Source: Planococcus plakortidis (GTDB lineage: Bacteria; Bacillota; Bacilli; Bacillales_A; Planococcaceae). Taken from it: DNA of 64,000 bases. Positions 37,079 through 44,340 of this stretch are shown piece by piece. Position 1 is the first letter of the stretch, and the number at the start of each line of letters is the position of its first letter. The stretch covers positions 774,501 through 838,500 of the forward strand of contig NZ_CP016539.2 of the NCBI RefSeq assembly GCF_001687605.2, given 5' to 3'. The notes below the pieces were generated by a model. That model did not search any database and was not told the DNA's origin. It saw nothing but the letters and a program-made list of their open reading frames with translations. A program made the translations under genes and the position numbers.

Positions 37079-38092
37079 GTGACTAAGTTCGAAGAAAAAC
37101 AGCCTTCTGTATCTGTCGACAAGCTGATGTGGATGTACGAGCAGATGGTCAAGATCCGCTATTACGAAGACCAGATGGTGGACGCGTATACGGAAGGCAA
37201 GTCACCGGTGTTCAATATCGGTGAAGGCCCCGTACCCGGTGAGATGCATCTCGCAACCGGGCAGGAACCAGCCGCCGCCGGCATGATGGTGCATTTGACG
37301 AAAGACGATACGGTAACCGCGCCGCACCGTCCGCATCATCACGCCATCGCCAAAGGTGTCGACTTGAAGAAAATGACGGCGGAGATTTTCGGAAAAGAAT
37401 CAGGTCTCGGAAAAGGCAAAGGCGGGCATATGCATTTGTTCGATCCGGAAGTGAAATTCTCATGCGGCGGCATCGTGGCAGCCGGCATTCCGCATGCGGT
37501 CGGTGCGGCTATGGCCAATAAAATGAAGGGAAAAGACTGGGTCGCCGTCGCATTCATCGGTGAAGGCGCAGCGAATGCTGGAGCGTTCCATGAATCGCTG
37601 AACCTCGCGGCCTTGTGGAACTTGCCACTGATTGTCGTCGTCGAAGACAATTCATATGGCATTTCGGTTCCGAAGAAATCATCGACTTCGGTTGAATCGA
37701 ACGACCTGCGCGCGTCGGCATATGGCGTGGCGGGTGCTTACGTAAAAGACAATGACCCTGTCGCAATGTATAAAGCGTCTGAAGAAGCGGTCAACCGGGC
37801 ACGCAACGGACAGGGCCCGACAATCATCGAAATCGAAACTTTCCGTTTCCTCGGCCATTTTCAGGGCGATCCCGAGTTATACCGGGACAAGGAAGAAGTG
37901 CCGGGACTGCGGGCGCGCGACCCGATCATGAAACTGCGCCAGCAGCTCTTGGATGCGGAACATGTGAATGAACCGGAACTGGAAGAAATCGAAACACGCG
38001 CCAAAAAAGAAGTCGATGACGCGTACCAATTTGCACGCGACAGCGATTATCCGAAACCTGAAGCCGCATTGGATGACGTCTTTACATCTTAA
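37079..38092 (+). CDS. Thiamine-diphosphate dehydrogenase E1 alpha subunit (AcoA/PdhA type)
   Basis: 337 residues from GTG at 37079, 7 bp after AAAAAGGAGGAG; a longer in-frame start at 36980 has no such site. Features: YEQMVKIRYYEDQMVDAY, RPHHHAIAKGVDL, GKGKGGHMHLFDP, and the ThDP motif GEGAANAGAFHESLNLAALWNLPLIVVVEDN (GEG...EDN), then the phosphorylation-loop-like YGIS. Acetoin dehydrogenases share the GKGGHMH region. It is followed by E1 beta and a tiny lipoyl protein but no full E2 or E3, so the real substrate (acetoin, pyruvate or a branched 2-oxoacid) is open. Confidence 0.88.
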   Translation: MTKFEEKQPSVSVDKLMWMYEQMVKIRYYEDQMVDAYTEGKSPVFNIGEGPVPGEMHLATGQEPAAAGMMVHLTKDDTVTAPHRPHHHAIAKGVDLKKMTAEIFGKESGLGKGKGGHMHLFDPEVKFSCGGIVAAGIPHAVGAAMANKMKGKDWVAVAFIGEGAANAGAFHESLNLAALWNLPLIVVVEDNSYGISVPKKSSTSVESNDLRASAYGVAGAYVKDNDPVAMYKASEEAVNRARNGQGPTIIEIETFRFLGHFQGDPELYRDKEEVPGLRARDPIMKLRQQLLDAEHVNEPELEEIETRAKKEVDDAYQFARDSDYPKPEAALDDVFTS

Positions 38093-38114
38093 TCCGAAAA
38101 GGAGAGATTCCGAA

Positions 38115-39137
38115 ATGGAGACAGCGAAAAAAAGAATGCTGACGGGCAATAAAGCGATGGCGGAAGCGATTGCCCAGGAGATGGAGAACGACAAAAACGT
38201 ATTTGTGCTCGGTGAAGATATCGGAAAATACGGCGGCATTTTCGGTTCCACGCAAGGCTTGATGGAGAAATTCGGTCCGGAGCGTGTGCTCGATACGCCA
38301 ATTTCCGAGACGGCGTTTATCGGTGCGGCGATCGGTGCAGCGGCAGAAGGCATGCGGCCGATTGCAGAATTGATGTTCGTCGATTTCTTCGGCGTCTGTA
38401 TGGATCAGATCTACAACCATATGGCGAAGATTCCGTATATGTCCGGCGGCAATGTACGCTTGCCGATGGTGCTCATGACTTCGGTCGGCGGCGGTTATAG
38501 CGACGCCGCGCAGCATTCCCAGACTCTATATGCAACGTTTGCCCATATGCCCGGAATGAAAGTGGTCGCACCAAGCACGCCGTATGATTTAAAAGGCATG
38601 ATGACATCTGCGATCCGTGATGACAATCCGGTTGTTTTTATGTTCCATAAATCGCTTCAGGGCCTAGGGTGGATGGACCAGCTCGATTATGCAGTCGGCC
38701 ATGTGCCGGAAGAATCGTATACCGTGCCGCTCGACAAAGCGAATGTCATGCGGGAAGGGAAAGACGTGACGATCGTCGGTATCCAGATGATGACGCATTT
38801 CGCGATGGAAGCGGCAGAACGTCTCGCACAAGACGGCATCGAAGCGGAAGTCATCGACCTGCGTTCCTTGGCGCCGATCGATAAAGACACCATCATCAAC
38901 TCAGTGAAGAAAACGCATCGACTGGTCGTCGTTGATGAAGATTACCGCTCGTACGGCATGACCGCAGAAATTGCGGCCATCGTCTCGGAAGAAGCGCTCT
39001 ATGAACTCGAAGCGCCAATCAAGCGCTTGGCAATTCCGGATGTGCCGATTCCGTACAGCCATGTACTCGAAGATTTTGTCTTGCCAGGCCCGACTAAAAT
39101 TGTCGAGACAGTCAAACAGATGATGGATGAAGCGTAA
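38115..39137 (+). CDS. Thiamine-diphosphate dehydrogenase E1 beta subunit (AcoB/PdhB type)
   Basis: 340 residues from METAKKRMLTGNKAMAEAIAQEM, after AAAAGGAGAG. Family blocks: VLGEDIGKYGGIFGSTQGL, DTPISETAFIGAAIGAAAEGMRPIAELMFVDF with the ThDP-activating Glu, and the C-terminal transketolase domain (VIDLRSLAPIDKDTIINSVKKTHRLVVVDE). Forms the alpha2beta2 E1 with the gene upstream. Confidence 0.9.
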   Translation: METAKKRMLTGNKAMAEAIAQEMENDKNVFVLGEDIGKYGGIFGSTQGLMEKFGPERVLDTPISETAFIGAAIGAAAEGMRPIAELMFVDFFGVCMDQIYNHMAKIPYMSGGNVRLPMVLMTSVGGGYSDAAQHSQTLYATFAHMPGMKVVAPSTPYDLKGMMTSAIRDDNPVVFMFHKSLQGLGWMDQLDYAVGHVPEESYTVPLDKANVMREGKDVTIVGIQMMTHFAMEAAERLAQDGIEAEVIDLRSLAPIDKDTIINSVKKTHRLVVVDEDYRSYGMTAEIAAIVSEEALYELEAPIKRLAIPDVPIPYSHVLEDFVLPGPTKIVETVKQMMDEA

Positions 39138-39151
39138 GAGGAGGCGATTGG

Positions 39152-39601
39152 ATGCATGATGTGACTTTGCCGAAGCTATCTGAAGATACCGATGAGAGCT
39201 TGATTGTCCTGTGGTTCGTGGATGAGGGCGATTACGTCAAAGAAGGCGCCGTGCTGTGTGAAGTGCAAACGGAAAAAGCGGTGTCGGAAATTCGTGCGGA
39301 AACGAGTGGAACGGTGAAGAAAATCCATGTGAAGCGCGGAGATTCCGCTAAAGCCGGCACGTTGCTTGCAGTCATCGATCCGAAAGGACAAGCTGCCGAG
39401 AGCACGGGGGCTTCTGAAAAAGTCCACCTCGAACAGGCGGAGGAAAACAAAGCGTCACAAGAGACAGCGAGCTTTACCCGTGTATCGCCGAGACTTCGTC
39501 ATCTGGCGAAAGAACTGGGCGTTAAACTTGAAGACGTCAAAGGCTCTGGAAAGGGCGGGGCAATTACCGAACAGGACATCCGTGATGAAGCGGGATTATG
39601 A
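39152..39601 (+). CDS. Miniature E2: lipoyl domain plus E3-binding domain, no acyltransferase
   Basis: Only 149 residues. A lipoyl domain spans ~1-78, with the lipoyl Lys at residue 42 in CEVQTEKAVSEI. After a charged linker comes a peripheral-subunit-binding domain at ~105-147 (TRVSPRLRHLAKELGVKLEDVKGSGKGGAITEQDIRDEA). The ~230-residue catalytic acyltransferase domain of a normal E2 is absent, and a terminator begins 7 bp after the stop, so this is not a nearby frameshift. AGGAGG precedes the ATG. It could shuttle electrons or acyl groups between this E1 and an E3, or dock on another E2 core. Confidence 0.88.
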   Translation: MHDVTLPKLSEDTDESLIVLWFVDEGDYVKEGAVLCEVQTEKAVSEIRAETSGTVKKIHVKRGDSAKAGTLLAVIDPKGQAAESTGASEKVHLEQAEENKASQETASFTRVSPRLRHLAKELGVKLEDVKGSGKGGAITEQDIRDEAGL

Positions 39602-39607
39602 ATAAAG

Positions 39608-39645
39608 AAAAGGCGCAACCGGTTTGAGCGGTTGCGCCTTTTTTG
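39608..39645 (+). terminator. Terminator of the E1-mini-E2 operon
   Basis: AAAAGGCGCAACCG, 7-nt loop, CGGTTGCGCCTTTTTT. Confidence 0.94.
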
Positions 39646-39768
39646 TTGATGAATAAATTATTCATCTTCCTTAGAATGCAATAATGACAACATTTGCCCC
39701 TTATTACTCGGCAATGGATAAATACTGGTGCAGCTTGAAAAGTGCTTGCTCTCATTGGATGAATAGAC

Positions 39769-40728
39769 TTAGTCCATCAATTCAGGATAAACGGTTTCCG
39801 CAACTAACTGCACGGCTTCACCGATGCGCGGCCCAGGGCGGGAAGTAATGTCGGAATCGATGAAATGCACTTCCTCGTTTTCGATGGCGTCCACATCCGA
39901 CCAGCTGTCGCGCGCTTCGATATCACCGACGGCATCTTCGACATAAGAAACGGTCGTCAAGATGACTTCCGGATCGCGGGTGATGACTTCTTCTTCGGAA
40001 ATATTCGGCCAGCCTTCCAAGTCTTCAAAGGCGTTCGTCACGTTTGCGTGATCCAAAATCTCCTGCATGAATGTCGATTTGCCGGTTGTGTAGATTTCAG
40101 GGGACGGGCTGATTTCCACATACACTTCTTTTGGTTCTTCGACCGCGGCGAGGCGCTCCTGGACATCTTCGATTTGCGTTTGGATGCCTTCGATCACTTC
40201 AGCGCCTTTGTCTTCCTTGGCAAGAACAGCGGCGATTTGTTCGATATCGCCGTAGACTTCGTCGAATGAAGTGGCCGATTCGATAACGAATACCGGAATA
40301 TCGGCATCTTCCAGTTGCGCTAGGGCAGCCGGTGCCTCGCCGGTTGAATAAGCCAAAACGACATCCGGGTCGAGCTGGATGATTTTCTCGGCATTGAATT
40401 CAACCGAATCACTGACGCGCTCGATGTCCTGCGCCGCTTCCGGGTAGTTGTCATAGTCGGTTACGCCGACCAATTGGTCTCCGGCACCCAAGGCGAAGAC
40501 GATCTCGGTATTGCTTGGGATGAGCGAGACGATCGTTTCAGGCGCTTGTTCAAATTCGAGTTCTTCGCCGCGGTCATCGGTGACGGTGTACGGTGCGTCG
40601 CTTGCCGTTTCAGGTGAGGTTTGTTCGGTTGTTTCTTCCGTTGCGGGCGCTTCGGCAGCATCATCTTGGCAAGCGCCGAGTGTTAAAGCGAGTGGAATGC
40701 TGAGTAAGAGAAATGATTTGATTTTCAC
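39769..40728 (-). CDS. btuF: Cobalamin ABC transporter substrate-binding lipoprotein
   Basis: 319-residue lipoprotein. The signal peptide ends with the lipobox LGAC (Cys20), followed by an acidic linker. The binding protein is of the TroA/BtuF type: [42 protein letters not shown], and C-terminal DSDITSRPGPRIGEAVQLVAE. B12 specificity is supported by the cobalamin riboswitch upstream and the PduO-like partner gene. No permease or ATPase genes are adjacent. Start overlaps the previous stop (ATGA). Confidence 0.85.
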   Translation of the reverse strand: MKIKSFLLLSIPLALTLGACQDDAAEAPATEETTEQTSPETASDAPYTVTDDRGEELEFEQAPETIVSLIPSNTEIVFALGAGDQLVGVTDYDNYPEAAQDIERVSDSVEFNAEKIIQLDPDVVLAYSTGEAPAALAQLEDADIPVFVIESATSFDEVYGDIEQIAAVLAKEDKGAEVIEGIQTQIEDVQERLAAVEEPKEVYVEISPSPEIYTTGKSTFMQEILDHANVTNAFEDLEGWPNISEEEVITRDPEVILTTVSYVEDAVGDIEARDSWSDVDAIENEEVHFIDSDITSRPGPRIGEAVQLVAETVYPELMD

Positions 40729-41267
40729 GAGTGAGTCTCCTTTTTCTTCATGTGTTTTGTTGGATAGGATTTGCTGACGAACGGGATTTCATTGACGCCG
40801 TGCTGCTTATTGGCATAGACGGCCATGACAAAAAAGACATTGGCGAGCAGGTTGGCGTAGTCCATCAAATGCTCCGGCACTTCGCGTTCAAGCGTCACAT
40901 GGTGCAGGGCACGCACGGATTTTTTCGCTTCGCTGCGGCAGACGTGGAGAATGCACGCACCGTGCGTTCCTTGCGGCAAGACGAACTGGTCGATTTCTTC
41001 CTTCACTTCCGCCACGTAGCGGTCATACAAGTCACTGAGCTCGGCAAGATCTTGTTCAGAAATCGCCAGTTTCCCGCGCACCGAACCGTTCAAGTGGTAA
41101 ACCATCGGCTGCAAGTAACGCAGATCATTGATGATTTGCGGGATATCGTTGACCGCGATGGCTTCACCGATCCGCGTCGTCAAGGAATCGGTGCGGATCT
41201 CGAAATCGACCGTTGAAGCGCTTTCCCTCATGAATGGGTAGCACAGATAGCGCATGTCTTTTTTCAT
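40725..41267 (-). CDS. PduO-like cobalamin adenosyltransferase-family protein
   Basis: 180 residues from MKKDMRYLCYPFM at 41267, preceded by AGGAGGTG. The C-terminal half matches PduO-type ATP:cob(I)alamin adenosyltransferases: FVLPQGTHGACILHVCRSEAKKSVRAL...VPEHLMDYANLLANVFFVMAVYANK. The N-terminal TGDxGxT ATP-binding motif of PduO is not visible, so catalysis is uncertain; it may be a divergent member or a corrinoid-binding relative. Controlled by the cobalamin riboswitch; coupled to btuF by ATGA. Confidence 0.7.
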   Translation of the reverse strand: MKKDMRYLCYPFMRESASTVDFEIRTDSLTTRIGEAIAVNDIPQIINDLRYLQPMVYHLNGSVRGKLAISEQDLAELSDLYDRYVAEVKEEIDQFVLPQGTHGACILHVCRSEAKKSVRALHHVTLEREVPEHLMDYANLLANVFFVMAVYANKQHGVNEIPFVSKSYPTKHMKKKETHS

Positions 41268-41326
41268 CTTTTCACCTCCTGCATAGAATGCGTAAATATC
41301 AGCAGACGTATCGCTTTCAAAAAGAG

Positions 41327-41361
41327 ACAAAAAAAGCCACTCTCAACGAAGAGAGTGGCAC
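41327..41361 (-). terminator. Terminator of the cobalamin riboswitch
   Basis: Minus strand GCCACTCTC, loop TTCGT, GAGAGTGGC, then seven T; placed between the aptamer and the PduO-like gene as the expression platform. Confidence 0.88.
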
Positions 41362-41449
41362 GATTGCGAATATCCAGCACAAGGCTGTCCATAGGAAAAA
41401 GTTGCCGTAGATCCTCTTATCTTCCGAAGAGCAAAAATACGTTCAGAAA

Positions 41450-41602
41450 AAGGTAGGTCTCCTGGCTTGTGCATCGCTTTACTCTAAGGCCTTCCCGGGT
41501 CTCCCCAGTGGCATCTCTTATTTCATACGCACTTACAGTTGCGGAAACAGCTCCGGATTTTCACCGGATTCCCTGTTAAGCTGACGAATCAGCACCTTTT
41601 CC
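41450..41602 (-). promoter_or_regulatory. Cobalamin riboswitch
   Basis: Read on the minus strand: AAAAGGTGCTGATT, AACAGGGAATCCGGTGAAAATCCGGAGCTG, CCGCAACTGTAAG, ATGCCACTGG, GGGAAGGC and the B12 box AGCCAGGAGACCTACCT, all in canonical order. It should shut off the PduO-like gene and btuF when adenosylcobalamin is plentiful. Confidence 0.95.
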
Positions 41603-41782
41603 CTGCATGATTATTTACTTAGTTTCAGTGTAGCATTTTTGGCATGAGTTTAGGAGAGGGGAATGAAAATGTTTAAAACTTGAATAATAATGGAGAAACT
41701 GTCGTGGAGGCCGCTTTGGGCATGGCTCCGTACATAGGCGAATGGATCATAATCAGTATTTCACTAGGAGTTGAAAAACGTT

Positions 41783-41903
41783 CGTAAAAGTCATCGAGAA
41801 CCAGCGAACGTTCGTAAAGTGTTTTGGTATGTTTACGAACATTTTTTGCGCTTTATTAAGCTGTTTTGAGAGCGTTCGGAAAAGTGTACTTTTACGAACG
41901 CTT
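41783..41903. repeat. Cluster of GTTCGTAAA palindromes
   Basis: The gap 41640-42059 has no gene. It holds ACGTTCGTAAA twice (from ~41788 and ~41813), its inverse TTTACGAAC (~41830), and a near-perfect palindrome AGCGTTCG-AAAAGT-GT-ACTTTT-CGAACGCT at 41871-41902. Similar palindromes occur at 49984-50012 and, decayed, at 48534-48556. Function unknown. Confidence 0.7.
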
Positions 41904-42059
41904 TTCTCGTCGTTGATTAGATACAAAGATAATTTTAAACTATTCTAAATAACCAAATAATGTTAATGTGAAAAGAAGAGGAAATAATTTTTCGATTCAT
42001 TTTTATTATGAGAAAGAAGCGACGTTCGATTAAAAATTGAAAAAGAAGTGGGCGATGAA

Positions 42060-42809
42060 ATGAAAAAGTGGGTTGGGATTTTACTTGTACTGAGTTCTAT
42101 TCTGGTTTATTGGCTTTGGCCGAAAGCAAGCATCGAAAAACCAATTGTTGTATCTGCGCAAGTCATAGAGTCTACTAATACAATGAGTGTTTCCTATATT
42201 ACTACAAAACAAGATGATGCCCATTTAATGGAGGTCACTGTGAACGGAAAAGGCTTTTATCCTCCATCTCAGACCAATGGTGAAACAGAAGAAGAAAATA
42301 TGCAAATTATCAGGGACCTGATTGCGCAAAATGGATATCAGTTGCGTGAAGCGACAATTGAGTTGAGCGATGAGGAACTGGCTTATCTCATGCCTGAAAA
42401 TTCGAGTCGCACTTTTTTGGCGAATGTTTCTTTTGAAGATTATTCCCCTATAGAAGCTGATGGCATTCTGTTACTGGAAGAGGAAGCAGCAGAAGGGAAA
42501 TTAGAACAGGATCAATTGCATTATATATTTACGGCGCCAGAACCAATGGCTATTTCTACAATTGGCCATTACAGTTCATCTGCCACTGTCTCCTGGTCGC
42601 GTGACGGTAGAGAAGTGAAACTGCCACTTGCAATGGAAAAGGGAGACACGCTGGATATTCATTTTCATGGACCCTATCAGATGGGGGAAACGGACGGACT
42701 TCTGCTCGAAATTCAAACAACAGACGACAATTACTATACAAGACACCTAAGAGAAACAGTTCAGCTGCCAGATGGATACTTAAAACAACTTGTAAATGAA
42801 CAACGATAG
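42060..42809 (+). CDS. Membrane-anchored hypothetical protein
   Basis: 249 residues from ATG at 42060 (an in-frame GTG at 42048 is also possible). One N-terminal hydrophobic segment (WVGILLVLSSILVYWLW) acts as signal anchor and no Cys lipobox is seen. The remaining ~225 residues are acidic and extracellular, without a family I recognise. Base composition is lower in G+C than the core genes. Confidence 0.68.
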   Translation: MKKWVGILLVLSSILVYWLWPKASIEKPIVVSAQVIESTNTMSVSYITTKQDDAHLMEVTVNGKGFYPPSQTNGETEEENMQIIRDLIAQNGYQLREATIELSDEELAYLMPENSSRTFLANVSFEDYSPIEADGILLLEEEAAEGKLEQDQLHYIFTAPEPMAISTIGHYSSSATVSWSRDGREVKLPLAMEKGDTLDIHFHGPYQMGETDGLLLEIQTTDDNYYTRHLRETVQLPDGYLKQLVNEQR

Positions 42810-42905
42810 TTGTAATATAGCATCGCAGTTTACATACCTTAAGTCATCGGTAGTCCGATATATTTAGGATTTGCAACAAATAAAAAGCATTAATTTAGGG
42901 AAATT

Positions 42906-42937
42906 GAATGTAACTTAGGTGCAGTTAAGTTACATTC
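42906..42937. repeat. Palindromic repeat GAATGTAACTTA, copy 1
   Basis: Perfect 12-bp arms (GAATGTAACTTA / TAAGTTACATTC) around an 8-nt loop. Same architecture recurs at 43417 and 47447. Confidence 0.85.
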
Positions 42938-43019
42938 GTGTTTTAATATACTGACTTTTCTTGAAATAAGGTAAAAAAATTAAAGGAAAAAAGTTCCAAG
43001 TTAGAGGAGGAAAAGAATA

Positions 43020-43394
43020 GTGAAAAAAACACTGGTAATTGTACTCATTTTTACTTTGCTGTCAGCGTGTAATTTAATTGAGTCTACACCTAGTATCGAA
43101 AAACTAAACAAGGCACCAGAAAATGTGCAAGAACTATTAGATCCGGCTGTTCCTCTTCAATCGATAAATAAGAATGGAGAAATGGCTTATCTTATTTATG
43201 AATCAAAGGATGAGGTAACTGCTTCTCTTGAAAAACAAGGAGACAAGTTAAACATAAAACTAAAAGCTGTACCAAAAGATGGTGACAATATTAAACAGCA
43301 TGTATTCAAGTTGAAGATTGACAAGGAGACGGAAATGATCGACGTACTCATAAACGGCAAATCAACTCCGATGGCTGTAATTACGGGTCCATAA
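43020..43394 (+). CDS. Small lipoprotein, hypothetical
   Basis: 124 residues, GTG start after AGAGGAGG. Signal peptide MKKTLVIVLIFTLLSAC with the lipobox LSAC (Cys17). The mature part is Lys/Glu rich (KLNIKLKAVPKDGDNIKQHVFKLKIDKETEMIDVLING) and matches no family I know. Followed by palindromic repeat copy 2. Confidence 0.75.
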   Translation: MKKTLVIVLIFTLLSACNLIESTPSIEKLNKAPENVQELLDPAVPLQSINKNGEMAYLIYESKDEVTASLEKQGDKLNIKLKAVPKDGDNIKQHVFKLKIDKETEMIDVLINGKSTPMAVITGP

Positions 43395-43416
43395 AAACTT
43401 GGTTCTATTACAACTG

Positions 43417-43448
43417 AATGTAACTTAATGTGAATTAAGTTACATTCA
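43417..43448. repeat. Palindromic repeat GAATGTAACTTA, copy 2
   Basis: Same perfect 12-bp arms as copy 1 with a different 8-nt loop (ATGTGAAT). It starts 23 bp after the lipoprotein stop, but no T-run follows. Confidence 0.85.
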
Positions 43449-43489
43449 CTTCCGAAGAAAATCAATCTTAAAATATAAAGAGGATGCTC

Positions 43490-43498
43490 TAGAAGAGT
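43490..43498. repeat. Left 9-bp direct repeat, CTAGAAGAG
   Basis: Direct repeat abutting the left inverted repeat; the partner is at 46774-46782. Depending on where the inverted repeat is taken to begin, the target duplication is 9, 7 or 5 bp. Confidence 0.85.
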
Positions 43499-43525
43499 AA
43501 GTAGTTCAGTTTTGGAGTACAAAAT
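43499..43525 (+). repeat. Left terminal inverted repeat (27 bp)
   Basis: Begins TAAGTAGTTCAGTTTTGGAG and matches 46747-46773 perfectly in reverse complement. Several AAAATG boxes follow on the inner side. Confidence 0.9.
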
Positions 43526-43771
43526 GACAAAATGTACTTCAAAATGGACTACTTTTTTCATTTTAACTTACATACCAAATTACATACAAAATGATTTATA
43601 AAATGCAATTGAAAATGATAATTGAATGAAAATTTGTGATTTTGTGGTATTATGATAATATAACTTATAGAAAAAATTGCTTATTCAACTAACGGGCAGG
43701 ATAATGAGAAAAGGTTTTTTGATAGAAATAAGAAATTAGATGGTAAATTAGTTAAAAAGGCTGTGTTATAA

Positions 43772-44269
43772 ATGAAAGTTTCTTTGATTGCTGCGATGGA
43801 TAAGAATAGAGTGATTGGCAAAGAGAATGACATTCCTTGGAGGATTCCCAAGGACTGGGAATATGTTAAAAATACTACAAAGGGACATCCGATAATATTA
43901 GGTAGGAAGAACCTTGAATCAATCGGAAGAGCCTTACCTGACAGAAGAAATATTATTCTGACGAGAGATAAGGGGTTTACCTTTAATGGTTGTGAAATTG
44001 TTCATTCAATAGAAGATGTTTTTGAGTTATGTAAAAACGAAGAAGAAATTTTTATTTTCGGAGGAGAACAGATTTATAATTTGTTTTTCCCTTATGTTGA
44101 GAAAATGTACATCACAAAAATACATCATGAATTCGAAGGAGATACTTTTTTTCCAGAAGTGAATTATGAGGAATGGAATGAGGTATTTGCCCAAAAAGGG
44201 ATAAAGAATGATAAAAATCCGTATAACTACTATTTTCATGTATATGAAAGAAAAAACTTATTGAGTTAA
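43772..44269 (+). CDS. dfrG: Trimethoprim-resistant dihydrofolate reductase (DfrG/DfrK group)
   Basis: 165 residues. Starts MKVSLIAAMDKNRVIGKEND and continues with IPWRIPKDWEYVKN, GHPIILGRKNLESIGRALP, FIFGGEQIYNLF and TKIHHEFEGDTFFPE. This is the dihydrofolate reductase fold, and the wording is extremely close to the acquired DfrG/DfrK/DfrD enzymes of staphylococci, enterococci and Listeria, which are insensitive to trimethoprim. I recall DfrG as 165 residues; DfrK is the main alternative. No thyA neighbour, low G+C and location inside a transposon argue against a housekeeping folA. Weak AAAAAGG ribosome binding site. Confidence 0.88.
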   Translation: MKVSLIAAMDKNRVIGKENDIPWRIPKDWEYVKNTTKGHPIILGRKNLESIGRALPDRRNIILTRDKGFTFNGCEIVHSIEDVFELCKNEEEIFIFGGEQIYNLFFPYVEKMYITKIHHEFEGDTFFPEVNYEEWNEVFAQKGIKNDKNPYNYYFHVYERKNLLS

Positions 44270-44309
44270 CGGGTGCGTTAATTGAAGAAGAACAGTAAAG
44301 ATAAAGCAC

Positions 44310-44340
44310 AAGAGCTTGGGATTACTCCAAGCTCTTTTTG
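44310..44340. terminator. Terminator between dfr and transposase
   Basis: AGAGCTTGG, 7-nt loop, CCAAGCTCT and TTTTTG; between convergent genes. Confidence 0.88.

Noticed and set aside
39152..39601. Mini-E2 as a frameshifted full E2
   Set aside because: The stop is followed within 7 bp by a strong terminator and there is no room for a catalytic domain in any frame.
41783..41903. CRISPR array
   Set aside because: The repeated units are short inverted half-sites with irregular spacing, not direct repeats with uniform spacers; no cas genes are present.
42906..42937. Calling the GAATGTAACTTA palindromes terminators
   Set aside because: No T-run follows any copy and copy 3 is not downstream of a gene.
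43772..44269. Reading dfr as the chromosomal folA
   Set aside because: It is inside a bounded transposon, AT-rich, without thyA, and its wording is that of acquired DfrG/DfrK enzymes.
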